From: Tenacibaculum sp. 190130A14a | GTDB lineage: Bacteria; Bacteroidota; Bacteroidia; Flavobacteriales; Flavobacteriaceae | Length of the DNA stretch: 64,000 bases | Direction of reading: 5' to 3' | NCBI RefSeq assembly: GCF_964048965.1 | Contig: NZ_OZ040189.1 | Span: 3,872,154 to 3,936,153, forward strand | In this document: positions 24,735 through 33,239 of the stretch, one piece after another | How the letters are laid out: each line of letters opens with the position of its first letter | How positions within the stretch are numbered: position 1 is the first letter of the stretch | The notes under the pieces: generated by a model | The model's input: only the letters and a program-made list of their open reading frames with translations | What the model was told of the DNA's origin: nothing | Database searches by the model: none | Position numbers and translations under genes: made by a program

Positions 24735-25995
24735 AGAAGTTTTAGTTACAGGCTTTGCATTGTTCTCTATGTTCTTTGGTGCAGGAAATTTAATTCTGCC
24801 TCCATTTTTAGGAAAAAATGCTGCTGATAGTTGGTTTTTAGTAACCCTAGGTTTTTTTATTACTGCTGTAGTTATACCTATTCTAGGAATTTTAGCACAC
24901 GCTAAATTACAAGGAACTATGTATGATTTCGGAAAAAAGGTTTCTCCAAACTTTAGCTTATTATACTGTTTAATTGTATACGCTATCTCTATCGCATTAC
25001 CCGCTCCTAGAACAGCTTCTGTAACTCATGAAATGGCTATTCAACCCTATTTCTCCATCTCCTCTTTAATTACCAGTTCTATTTACTTTGTGATAGTATT
25101 CATTTTTGTAATGAATCGATCTAAAATATTAAATCTAATAGGAAAGTTTTTAACTCCTTTGATTATACTTATTTTACTAAGCATCATTTTTATTGGTGTT
25201 TTTGCAGCTCCAGAAACTATGAATGCAACTGGATTTAAAATCCCATTTGTAGATGGCCTTTTAGAAGGGTACCAGACCTTTGATGCTATTGGAGCAGTGG
25301 TAGTCGGTGGGGTATTAGTAATTTCTATGAATTTTAAGAAAGATGTTTCTTTTGAAATAAAAAAAGATCATATAATAAAAGCCGGTATCATTGCTGGTTT
25401 AGGTTTACTAATTATTTACGCAGGATTGATTTATAATGGGGCTCTATTTAGCTCTACTTTTTCACAAGATGCTAATAGAACACAAGTGTTAACCAGTTTG
25501 AGTACACAAACACTTGGTAACATTGGAACTGCATTTTTAAGTATATTAGTTGCTCTAGCTTGTTTTACAACCGCAGTGGGAATTATTACAGGTACAGCAG
25601 ATTACTTCAAAGGTTTGTTTGGCAACTCTCAAAAAGTATATTCAATTACCGCTGTTATTGGCTGCATTTTAGGAATTGTTATAGGACAACTCGATGTACA
25701 TGATATAATAGTTATAGCCTTACCTGCATTGATGTTTATTTATCCAATAACTATTGTTCTTATTCTGTTAAATGTGATTTCTGAAAAGTTCGCTACCCCA
25801 ATAGTATTTAAAATGGTAGTGCTTGTAACCTTTATATTTAGTATTCCAGATTTTCTACAATTTATAATTAATAAGGAGTATTTAACTGGAGTTATAAATA
25901 CCATTCCTTTAGCTCAACATCACTTAGGATGGGTACTTCCAGCAATTATTACTTTTATTATAACTAATCTAATAAAAAACAAAGAGCTTGTATAA
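24721..25995 (+). CDS. brnQ: Branched-chain amino acid carrier BrnQ (LIVCS family)
   Basis: A 424-residue inner-membrane symporter with about twelve helices. The N-terminus KFSKEVLVTGFALFSMFFGAGNLILPPFLG is diagnostic of the LIV-II carrier family, and PAPRTASVTHEM follows near residue 90. I use the ATG at 24721 because this N-terminal block is conserved; an upstream in-frame codon at 24664 would add a segment inside the preceding gene. It takes up leucine, isoleucine and valine with sodium or protons. Its stop codon lies inside a bidirectional terminator. Confidence 0.93.
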   Translation: MKFSKEVLVTGFALFSMFFGAGNLILPPFLGKNAADSWFLVTLGFFITAVVIPILGILAHAKLQGTMYDFGKKVSPNFSLLYCLIVYAISIALPAPRTASVTHEMAIQPYFSISSLITSSIYFVIVFIFVMNRSKILNLIGKFLTPLIILILLSIIFIGVFAAPETMNATGFKIPFVDGLLEGYQTFDAIGAVVVGGVLVISMNFKKDVSFEIKKDHIIKAGIIAGLGLLIIYAGLIYNGALFSSTFSQDANRTQVLTSLSTQTLGNIGTAFLSILVALACFTTAVGIITGTADYFKGLFGNSQKVYSITAVIGCILGIVIGQLDVHDIIVIALPALMFIYPITIVLILLNVISEKFATPIVFKMVVLVTFIFSIPDFLQFIINKEYLTGVINTIPLAQHHLGWVLPAIITFIITNLIKNKELV

Positions 25996-26010
25996 CACAA
26001 GCTCTTTGTT
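25978..26010. terminator. Bidirectional terminator after brnQ
   Basis: Perfect 14-base arms (25978-25991 and 25997-26010) enclose a 5-base loop, with a T-run on both strands. It includes the brnQ stop codon and serves the convergent outer-membrane-like gene as well. Confidence 0.88.
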
Positions 26011-26034
26011 TTTCTATGAAAATTATATAGATTT

Positions 26035-26520
26035 TTAAAATCTATAACCAATATTAATTCCAACTCTAGGAACAATACTTCTCGAGATATCACTAAACAT
26101 ATTACGTCCTAAACCTCCATGAATATCAACAACAAATCCTCCATCAGAAACATACTTTGATCCTATTGCAATACCCAAAGCTCCATCTGTGTATTTTTGA
26201 ACAGCTCCATCAATATTTCTCTCTCCTGAATTTATCCCTAAGAAAACCTCTCCAAAGTAATTCCAATTTCTATTATCTGTAAAATAATGACGGAAATAAG
26301 GAGTTACCATTACTTCTTCATTATACCTAAAATCTGCACTAGATTTTTCAAAATTGAATAAAGCAGATACCCCTACTGATGATTGGTTACTTGTATAATG
26401 CTCATAAGACAACTCTAATGTTTTTATAGCCAAAGCATCCAATAAGTCTACTTTTACCTCTTGCTGTGCTTTTGCAAGTGAACTTACCAATAACAATGTT
26501 GCTATTACTAATTTTTTCAT
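26035..26520 (-). CDS. Putative outer-membrane beta-barrel protein
   Basis: I place the start at the ATG at 26520, because the 161-residue product then opens with a standard signal peptide (MKKLVIATLLLVSSLAKAQ). The upstream extension to 26607 is not signal-like. The mature part has alternating aromatic and polar residues and ends in Phe (GINIGYRF), as expected for a small outer-membrane barrel. It resembles in plan the protein at 22736-23293. Its function is unknown. It lies just downstream of the feo operon but is separated by 71 bases. Confidence 0.72.
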   Translation of the reverse strand: MKKLVIATLLLVSSLAKAQQEVKVDLLDALAIKTLELSYEHYTSNQSSVGVSALFNFEKSSADFRYNEEVMVTPYFRHYFTDNRNWNYFGEVFLGINSGERNIDGAVQKYTDGALGIAIGSKYVSDGGFVVDIHGGLGRNMFSDISRSIVPRVGINIGYRF

Positions 26521-26591
26521 GTATTTATTTTTTTGATTTAATGTAATTACTTCAGCAATTATAGTACCACAAAAGTAATTAAAAGAATTTA

Positions 26592-26708
26592 TTAATGACA
26601 TCCACAATTGGTATCACAACTCTTATTTGTGCTCCTTTTAGGTAAAAATTTCTTTATCAAATAAACTACCGATAAAATCACTAAACCATATGCTATTACT
26701 TCTTGCAT
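26592..26708 (-). CDS. FeoB-associated Cys-rich membrane protein, 38 residues
   Basis: A 38-codon gene starting directly after the feoB stop. It encodes one transmembrane helix (VIAYGLVILSVVYLI), then a basic stretch KKFLPKR, then a cysteine cluster CDTNCGCH. This is the plan of the FeoB-associated Cys-rich protein family, small partners often encoded at the end of feo operons. It may help the Feo complex handle ferrous iron, but a mechanism is not established to my knowledge. Confidence 0.85.
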   Translation of the reverse strand: MQEVIAYGLVILSVVYLIKKFLPKRSTNKSCDTNCGCH

Positions 26709-28808
26709 TTAACTTAATATTTGATACGCTATTAATGATGATACATAGGCCAATAATCCCATTCCTATTAATTGTATTAACGGCCATTTCCAGCTTTTGG
26801 TTTCTCGCTTTACAATTGCTAAAGTTGCCATACATTGCATTGCAAAAGCATAAAATAGCAATAATGAAATTCCAGTAGCAAAATTAAAACGTTTCTTTCC
26901 TGTACTTGGATTTATTTCTGCTGCCATTTTTTCTTTTATTGTAGAGGTATCTTCATCATCATTTTCTACACTGTAAATCGTAGCTAATGTTCCTACAAAA
27001 ACTTCTCTCGCTGCAAATGAAGTAATTAATCCAATTCCTATTTTCCAATCATATCCTAAAGGTTTTACTGCAGGTTCAATAGTTTTACCCATAATACCAA
27101 TATATGAATTCTCTAATTTTGCCGAAGCTATTTTCTTTTCAACCTCATCTTTAGAAAGCTGAGCATTTTCAACATTTTCTAAAATATTTGCCTCTACGTT
27201 AGTGTAAGATGATGGACCGTGCGAAGCCAAAAACCATAAAATAATAGAGAGTGCTAGAATTATTTTTCCTGCATCAAATACAAAAGCTTTCGTTTTTTCG
27301 AACACATCATAAAACACATTCTTTAAAGAAGGTAGTTTATAATTTGGCATTTCAATTACAAAGAGAGAAGTATTCTTAATTTTTAAGGTTTTATGTAAAA
27401 TATATGCAGCAATAATAGCCATTGCAAATCCCAAAATATAAAGACTCAATAGCGTTAAGCCTTGCAAACTTATAAATCCAAACACCTTTTTACTTGGAAT
27501 AATTAAAGCTATTAAAATAGCATACACTGGTAACCTTGCGGAGCAAGTAGTAAATGGAGTAACTAAAATGGTAATTAAGCGTTCTTTCCAACTAGAAATC
27601 GTTCTCGTAGCCATTACAGCTGGTATTGCACAAGCTGTTCCTGAAATTAATGGAATAATACTCTTACCACTCATTCCAAATCGACGCATAATTTTATCCA
27701 TTAAAAACACCACTCTACTCATATAACCTGTTTCCTCTAATATGGCAATGAATAAAAATAATATGGCTATTTGTGGAATAAAAATTACAACTCCTCCTAT
27801 TCCTGGAATAATTCCATCTGTTATTAAATCGGTAAGCTTACCTTCTGGAAGTTGTGTTTTGGTAAACTCTGAGAAATTAGCAAAAACTTCATCAATAAAA
27901 TCCATTGGCGTAGAAGCCCATTCAAAAATTGACTGAAAGATTAACAATAACAAACCAAAGAAAATTACGTACCCGAAAATTTTATGTGTAAATATTTTGT
28001 CTAATCTACTGCGAATATCAGTTGCTTTAGATTTATCAACAACATATGTCTTTTTTAAGGCTTCATTAATTCTTTGGTATCGAAAAATCGTTTCTTTATG
28101 CTGGTAGCGCTTTACCTTGCCTAAGTCTGATTGAAAATCTTTAATTTCCTCTTTTTCTTCTTGTGAAATAGTGTCTGGAAAATAGTTTTGAGTAACCATT
28201 AACCACAACTCATATACATTATATGTTGAACTTGTCTTTTTTAACTCTTCAAAATAGTTTCTATCAATTTTTTGAGAAATATCAAAAACCGAGTCTTGTT
28301 TTTCTTTAGAAGTTATCGAAACCAACTTCTCCTTTACCTTAACTACTTCAGAATTATCTCTAGCACTTATCAGAACAATTTCAGTTTCTAATTCTTCTTT
28401 TAACAAATCAATATCTATAGAAATCCCTTTTGACTTCATTTGATCGGCCATATTTATAACCAATAAAGTAGGGATCTCTAAATCCTTTATTTGTGTAAAA
28501 AGTAATAAGTTTCTCTTTAAGTTTTCTACCTCAACAACAACAGCAATAACATCTGGTTTGTTAGAATTTACCAATGATTTTAAAACGATACTCTCATCAA
28601 TTGAGGTTGGGTTTATGCTATAGGTTCCTGGTAAATCAGTAATAAGTGCCTTTGAACCATCAGGTAATTTACAAGATCCTTGCTTCTTATCTACAGTTAC
28701 TCCCGGATAATTCCCAACTTTCTGCTTTAACCCTGTTAACTGGTTAAACAACGATGTTTTCCCTGTATTTGGATTTCCTATTAAAGCTACATGAAGCTGT
28801 TTACTCAT
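26709..28808 (-). CDS. feoB: Ferrous iron transporter FeoB
   Basis: A 699-residue inner-membrane Fe(II) importer. The N-terminal G domain has G1 GNPNTGKTS (residues 11-19), G3 DLPGTYS and G4 NMAD. A helical GDI-like region follows, then two Gate domains with GxGGVVIFIPQI and GTACAIPAVMATR, and about eight transmembrane helices. The length is normal. It is transcribed after feoA (3-base gap) and before the FeoB-associated small protein (no gap). The shared feoA promoter region suggests metal-dependent repression. Confidence 0.97.
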   Translation of the reverse strand: MSKQLHVALIGNPNTGKTSLFNQLTGLKQKVGNYPGVTVDKKQGSCKLPDGSKALITDLPGTYSINPTSIDESIVLKSLVNSNKPDVIAVVVEVENLKRNLLLFTQIKDLEIPTLLVINMADQMKSKGISIDIDLLKEELETEIVLISARDNSEVVKVKEKLVSITSKEKQDSVFDISQKIDRNYFEELKKTSSTYNVYELWLMVTQNYFPDTISQEEKEEIKDFQSDLGKVKRYQHKETIFRYQRINEALKKTYVVDKSKATDIRSRLDKIFTHKIFGYVIFFGLLLLIFQSIFEWASTPMDFIDEVFANFSEFTKTQLPEGKLTDLITDGIIPGIGGVVIFIPQIAILFLFIAILEETGYMSRVVFLMDKIMRRFGMSGKSIIPLISGTACAIPAVMATRTISSWKERLITILVTPFTTCSARLPVYAILIALIIPSKKVFGFISLQGLTLLSLYILGFAMAIIAAYILHKTLKIKNTSLFVIEMPNYKLPSLKNVFYDVFEKTKAFVFDAGKIILALSIILWFLASHGPSSYTNVEANILENVENAQLSKDEVEKKIASAKLENSYIGIMGKTIEPAVKPLGYDWKIGIGLITSFAAREVFVGTLATIYSVENDDEDTSTIKEKMAAEINPSTGKKRFNFATGISLLLFYAFAMQCMATLAIVKRETKSWKWPLIQLIGMGLLAYVSSLIAYQILS

Positions 28809-28811
28809 GAA

Positions 28812-29036
28812 TTAAATTTTAGTAATTAAAATTTTTGAAGCAGTATCCTTACGAATTGATAAATGACTTCCGTTTACACAAATATAAAGAGGGTCTTTTA
28901 ACGGTGCTATTTGTAAAAGTTCTACTTCAGATCCTGGCAAACAACCCATTTCTAATAATTTTAATGGTATTTTATCTAAGCTCTCTTCTAAGATAATACC
29001 CTTTTCTCCAATATATAACGATGCAATTGTACTCAA
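28812..29036 (-). CDS. feoA: FeoA-like ferrous iron transport accessory protein
   Basis: A 74-residue SH3-fold protein with LEMGCLPGSEVELLQIAPLKDPLYICVNGSHLSIRKDTA, the usual FeoA pattern (GxxPGxxV, and I/L-R-x-x-A/E). It supports FeoB activity. The reading frame has no ATG at this end, so the TTG at 29036 is taken as the start, as the family N-terminus begins about there. A promoter with a palindromic operator lies just upstream. Confidence 0.92.
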   Translation of the reverse strand: MSTIASLYIGEKGIILEESLDKIPLKLLEMGCLPGSEVELLQIAPLKDPLYICVNGSHLSIRKDTASKILITKI

Positions 29037-29059
29037 AAAAACAAGTATAAGTTAGCTAG

Positions 29060-29091
29060 CAAATATACTAAAATAGAATCATTCTAAACAA
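29060..29091 (-). promoter_or_regulatory. feoA promoter with palindromic operator in the spacer
   Basis: On the minus strand TATATTTG (29067-29060) is a perfect -7 element and TTG (29091-29089) lies 21 bases upstream, within the flavobacterial spacing range. Between them is a perfect 13-base palindrome, TAGAATCATTCTA, at 29074-29086. A repressor bound there would block RNA polymerase. By position a Fur- or DtxR/MntR-like metal repressor is likely. Confidence 0.7.
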
Positions 29092-29128
29092 CCTGTAAAT
29101 CATTTATAAAATCTGTATGTATAAACCT

Positions 29129-29136
29129 TATATTTG
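29129..29136 (+). promoter_or_regulatory. Promoter -7 element abutting the holB-like start
   Basis: TATATTTG fits TAnnTTTG exactly and ends only 3 bases before the ATG at 29140. The transcript would begin at or next to the start codon, so the mRNA may be leaderless. Confidence 0.6.
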
Positions 29137-29139
29137 CGT

Positions 29140-30291
29140 ATGACTTTCGATGAAATAATTGGCCAAAATCATATAAAGAAACACTTAGTTCAATCAGCAG
29201 AAAATGGTAGAATACCACATGCACAACTATTTGTAGGAAAAGAAGGTTCAGGCACCTTAGCTACTGCAATTGCTTACGCACAGTTTTTGCTTTGTAATAG
29301 TGCTCCGAACCCTGAAGTTTGTAATCTAAAATGCAACAAGTTACAACATCCTGATTTACATTTTGCTTTTCCCGTAACTACAAATGATACTGTAAAGAAA
29401 CACCCAGTAAGTAGTTTGTTTATGGAAGATTGGAGGTCTTTTATTGATAAACAACCTTATGGAAGTTTATTTAATTGGCTACAACACATTGGGGTTGAAA
29501 ATAAGCAGGGACAAATTGGAGTTGATGAGGCAGAAGAAATCGTAAAAAAACTTCAGTTAAAATCATATGAAGGTGGATTTAAGATAATGATTATTTGGAT
29601 GGCTGAAAAAATGAACACCGCAGCTTCAAATAAACTTTTAAAACTAATAGAAGAACCTCCTAACAAAACGATTTTTTTACTAGTTGCTGAAGATGAAGGT
29701 CAAATTATCAATACGATAAAATCACGTTGTCAGGCAATACACTTTACACCTGTAAGCAATCAAGATGTTGCAAATGCCCTTGTTTCGAGAGAACAAATCA
29801 ATGAAAATGAGGCTACAAAAATTGCCTATCAATCTGAAGGAAATTATAACAAAGCACTTCATATTTTACACAACAACTCTAACGACTTACAGTTTGAAGA
29901 GTGGTTTATTACTTGGATTCGTGCTGCCTTCAGAGCAAAAGGAAACGCAGCCGTTATTCAGGATTTAATTGGATGGTCGGAAGAAATAGCAAAATCTGGT
30001 AGAGAAACTCAAAAGCAATTTTTACAATATTGTTTACAGTTTTTCAGACAAGCACTTTTATTAAACTACGGAACTCCAGATTTGGTGTTTTTAGAAACTC
30101 AAACAGCTAATTTCGATCTAGCAAAATTTGCTCCCTTCATACACAGTGCGAATATGTTAACCATTGAAAAGGAAGTAGGAGAAGCGCAATATCATATTGA
30201 AAGGAATGGAAATGCTAAAATTATTTTACTAGATTTATCTATTAAACTAACACGTCTTCTACATACAAAAGAAGAAAAAATTCAATCTTAA
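29140..30291 (+). CDS. holB: DNA polymerase III delta' subunit (clamp loader, HolB-like)
   Basis: A 383-residue AAA+ protein with the clamp-loader N-terminus FDEIIGQNHIKKHLVQSAENGRIPHAQLF and the ATP-site-like loop GKEGSGT. A cysteine patch (LLCNSAPNPEVCNLKCNKLQHPDLH) matches the zinc-binding module of clamp loader subunits. The sensor-1 region is LIEEPPNKTIFLLVAED, followed by SRCQ. I use the ATG at 29140; a TTG two codons earlier falls inside the promoter element. It heads a run of four plus-strand genes. Confidence 0.92.
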   Translation: MTFDEIIGQNHIKKHLVQSAENGRIPHAQLFVGKEGSGTLATAIAYAQFLLCNSAPNPEVCNLKCNKLQHPDLHFAFPVTTNDTVKKHPVSSLFMEDWRSFIDKQPYGSLFNWLQHIGVENKQGQIGVDEAEEIVKKLQLKSYEGGFKIMIIWMAEKMNTAASNKLLKLIEEPPNKTIFLLVAEDEGQIINTIKSRCQAIHFTPVSNQDVANALVSREQINENEATKIAYQSEGNYNKALHILHNNSNDLQFEEWFITWIRAAFRAKGNAAVIQDLIGWSEEIAKSGRETQKQFLQYCLQFFRQALLLNYGTPDLVFLETQTANFDLAKFAPFIHSANMLTIEKEVGEAQYHIERNGNAKIILLDLSIKLTRLLHTKEEKIQS

Positions 30292-30294
30292 ATT

Positions 30295-30801
30295 ATGAAT
30301 TCTAAATATTTATGGATTATTGCAATTTTCGGAATGTTTTTTGCTGCATGTAAACAAGAAAAAAAAGAAGGACAAGAAACGGTTCTTGAAAAAACAGCAT
30401 CAAACAAACCGTTGTTAAAAGATTACATGGTCGGAAACTGGGAAACAAGCTATATTAAAATTGAGTACCCTACCTACCAAAAAACAGATTCTACTTCTGT
30501 TTTTGAAGATGACTTTAGCAACGAAAACTCTGGAAAAGCACAATCTACCTATAAAGATGATGGTACTTTTACCGCTTGGTTTTTGCAACCCGATGGCACA
30601 AAAGTTGGAAAAAGCGGAGGTAACTGGAAAACAAAAGGAGATAGCTTGTATGTAGATTATCCATATTTAGGCAAAACAGTCCAGGCCTGGTATAAGATAA
30701 CACAAACTAAAACCGGCTTTAACGGAAAGGCAATTTACGATTGGGACAATGACGGAGAGTTTGATGACATTTTAATTATGAAATCGAAAAAACTTAAATA
30801 A
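30295..30801 (+). CDS. Lipoprotein of unknown function
   Basis: A 168-residue protein with a lipoprotein signal peptide ending in the lipobox FAAC (Cys about residue 19), then a Lys/Glu-rich linker. The globular part contains YMVGNWETSYIKIEYP and several Trp/Gly-containing strands (GGNWKTKGDSLYVDYP), suggesting a lipocalin-like beta fold. I do not recognise the family. It starts 3 bases after the holB-like stop and ends right before the histidine kinase, so it may be a periplasmic partner of that sensor. Confidence 0.75.
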   Translation: MNSKYLWIIAIFGMFFAACKQEKKEGQETVLEKTASNKPLLKDYMVGNWETSYIKIEYPTYQKTDSTSVFEDDFSNENSGKAQSTYKDDGTFTAWFLQPDGTKVGKSGGNWKTKGDSLYVDYPYLGKTVQAWYKITQTKTGFNGKAIYDWDNDGEFDDILIMKSKKLK

Positions 30802-32268
30802 TTGGTCATTTTAAACAACATTTCACTTAGAATAAGAATCTTTTTGTCAATGATATTATTAATATTATTGGCTTCTATTCTTATTGTATTAGTAACTATT
30901 TATCAATACGACGAACAAACAAAAGATTATAACGTTCATCGTTTAGGAAGAAAAGAAGATGCAACTCGACACGACATTGAAATTGAATTAAAACACAAAA
31001 CTACTTATCCGGTAACCACAGAGAATCTATCCAGAATATTTCAAGATAGAATTTACGAAATGGCAACCGTACATAAATTAAACATTCTTATGTACGATAT
31101 GAATGGTAAGTTGTTAAAATCTTCCAAACCTTTTAATTTTGAACGAGTTGAAAACCTACCACAATTATCTAAGGAGGTTATTCTAGAATTAGCGAATAAT
31201 TCTAACCATAGAATTTTAAAAAGTCGTAAAACTGGTGGAGGAATTACCTATCAATCATCTTATACCTATATTAACGACCTACGTTTTAAACGAATAGGAA
31301 TTCTCGAAATAGAAATAGCTCAAAATAACGAAGAACAAAAGAAAGAACTAGAAGAGTTTATTTCACGTTTGGCTGTTGTATATATTTTCATGTTTATAGC
31401 CGCTATTTTGTTGGCTTATTTCTTATCTGCATACATCACAAGATCTATACAAACCATTTCAAATAAAATTAAAGAAACACGCTTAAACAAACGAAACGAA
31501 AAAATTACACTAAATTCGGCTAGTTCAGAGATCAACTCTTTGATTGATTCATATAACAATATGATTGATCAGCTTGAGGAAAGTGCCGTAAAATTGGCGC
31601 AAAGCGAACGTGAACAGGCATGGAGAGAAATGGCGAAACAAGTTGCCCATGAAATTAAAAACCCACTAACACCAATGAGGTTATCTGTGCAAAGTTTTGA
31701 TAGGAGATTTGACCCTAATGACCCTAACATCAAACAAAAGATGACAGAGTATAGTGAAACACTCATACAACAAATCGATGTAATGAGTTCAATTGCTTCT
31801 GCTTTTTCAGATTTTGCAAAAATGCCTACTCAGAAAAAAGAAAAACTTGAAGTTATTGATGTTGTGAAACACGCGTTAGATATCTTTACGGAAGATTATA
31901 TTCATTATATTCCAAGTGAAGAAAAAATTTATGCTAACCTAGATAAAACGCAATTAATACGTATTATAACGAACTTGGTGAAAAATGCCACGCAATCAAT
32001 GCCTAAGGGAAGTAAAACACCAAAAATTGAGGTAAAAGTTGCTTCGAAAGGAACCAATGTAAAAATAACTGTTGCCGATAACGGAAAAGGAATCAAAGAA
32101 GAGAATAAAAAGTTAATTTTTGAACCTAAATTCACTACTAAAACAAGTGGAATGGGATTAGGTTTACCAATGATAAAAAAAATAATTGAAGCATATGACG
32201 GTACCATCACCTTTACATCAAATGAAGGTATAGGAACTGTATTTACTGTAATGTTACCAAAAATTTAA
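30802..32268 (+). CDS. Membrane sensor histidine kinase (NtrY-like), no adjacent regulator
   Basis: A 488-residue sensor kinase. Helix 1 (IFLSMILLILLASILIVLV), an extracytoplasmic domain of about 150 residues, helix 2 (VVYIFMFIAAILLAYFLSAY), a HAMP domain, the H-box VAHEIKNPLTPMRLS, and ATPase motifs N (NLVKNATQSM), G1 (DNGKGI) and G2 (GMGLGLPM) appear in order. The start is a TTG directly after the lipoprotein stop; the first ATG lies inside helix 1 and would truncate it. No response regulator is encoded nearby. It resembles NtrY-type kinases. Confidence 0.9.
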   Translation: MVILNNISLRIRIFLSMILLILLASILIVLVTIYQYDEQTKDYNVHRLGRKEDATRHDIEIELKHKTTYPVTTENLSRIFQDRIYEMATVHKLNILMYDMNGKLLKSSKPFNFERVENLPQLSKEVILELANNSNHRILKSRKTGGGITYQSSYTYINDLRFKRIGILEIEIAQNNEEQKKELEEFISRLAVVYIFMFIAAILLAYFLSAYITRSIQTISNKIKETRLNKRNEKITLNSASSEINSLIDSYNNMIDQLEESAVKLAQSEREQAWREMAKQVAHEIKNPLTPMRLSVQSFDRRFDPNDPNIKQKMTEYSETLIQQIDVMSSIASAFSDFAKMPTQKKEKLEVIDVVKHALDIFTEDYIHYIPSEEKIYANLDKTQLIRIITNLVKNATQSMPKGSKTPKIEVKVASKGTNVKITVADNGKGIKEENKKLIFEPKFTTKTSGMGLGLPMIKKIIEAYDGTITFTSNEGIGTVFTVMLPKI

Positions 32269-32271
32269 ATC

Positions 32272-33054
32272 ATGAATTTCGAAAACATACTAGTTGAAAA
32301 TTCAAATGGATTAGCAACTATTACCATCAACAGACCAAAAAAACTAAACGCGTTAAACAAAGCTACTATTGAAGAACTTCATAGTGCTTTTAATTCCTTA
32401 GACCAAGACAACGAAACTAAAGTAATCATAATAACAGGAAGCGGTGAAAAAGCTTTTGTAGCTGGTGCTGATATTTCTGAATTTGCACATTTTTCTATAG
32501 AAGAAGGAGGAAGTCTAGCTCAAAAAGGACAGGAAATCTTATTTGATTTTGTAGAAAATTTATCAACCCCTGTAATTGCTGCGGTTAATGGGTTTGCTTT
32601 AGGAGGAGGTTTAGAATTAGCCATGGCGAGTCATTTTAGAATTGCTTCTGACAATGCTAAAATGGGACTACCTGAAGTTTCTTTAGGGGTTATTCCAGGA
32701 TATGGAGGAACACAACGCTTACCTCAACTTGTTGGTAAAGGAAAAGCGATGGAAATGATTATGACTGCTGGAATGATTTCTGCAGAAGAAGCAAAACAAG
32801 TAGGGCTGGTAAACCATGTAACCTCTCAAGAAGAATTACTAGGATTGGCTGAAAAAATTGCCGGAAAAATCATGAAAAACTCTTCTGTAGCCATTGGAGC
32901 TGCTATTAGAGCTATTAACGATAACTTTAAAGATGGAGTTAACGGATATACTTCCGAAATAAAAGAATTTGGAAACTGCTTTGGGACCGAAGATTTTAAA
33001 GAAGGAACTACTGCCTTTTTAGAAAAAAGAAAACCTCAATTCCCAGGAAAGTAA
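32272..33054 (+). CDS. Enoyl-CoA hydratase (crotonase family)
   Basis: A 260-residue crotonase with the oxyanion-hole segments AGADISEFA (residues about 65-73) and NGFALGGGLELAMASHFRIAS. It has both catalytic glutamates of true hydratases (GGLE and GLPEVSLGVIPGYGGTQRLP). It should hydrate 2-enoyl-CoA in fatty-acid or short-chain acid breakdown, probably including crotonyl-CoA. It starts 3 bases after the kinase stop and closes this plus-strand group. It lacks the RpfF-type segments seen in the protein at 194-1018. Confidence 0.92.
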   Translation: MNFENILVENSNGLATITINRPKKLNALNKATIEELHSAFNSLDQDNETKVIIITGSGEKAFVAGADISEFAHFSIEEGGSLAQKGQEILFDFVENLSTPVIAAVNGFALGGGLELAMASHFRIASDNAKMGLPEVSLGVIPGYGGTQRLPQLVGKGKAMEMIMTAGMISAEEAKQVGLVNHVTSQEELLGLAEKIAGKIMKNSSVAIGAAIRAINDNFKDGVNGYTSEIKEFGNCFGTEDFKEGTTAFLEKRKPQFPGK

Positions 33055-33070
33055 AACTCTAAAAATAAAA

Positions 33071-33108
33071 AAGATAGCATTTTGAAACGTAGTTTTAAAT
33101 GCTATCTT
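33071..33108. terminator. Terminator between convergent crotonase and HD genes
   Basis: Twelve-base perfect arms (33071-33082 and 33097-33108), partly extended inside the loop. The T-run is strong on the minus strand and weak on the plus strand. Confidence 0.75.
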
Positions 33109-33239
33109 CTTACTTTAAGGGGAAATAAAAATTTTTAAAAAGGGGATTAAAAATCTTTGGTAAAAATATACTTTTGATATCAATAAACAAATCTTTTTTT
33201 ATTTTTTTTACACAATATCTTAAAATTTGTTTAATTCAT

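Noticed and set aside
29134-29139. TTG at 29134 as the start of the holB-like gene
   Set aside because: It lies in the -7 element and would add only two residues. The ATG at 29140 matches the family N-terminus.
33109-33239. TACTTTTG near 33165 as a plus-strand promoter for a small RNA
   Set aside because: It points into the 3' end of a minus-strand gene, and no hairpin terminator or conserved element follows it.
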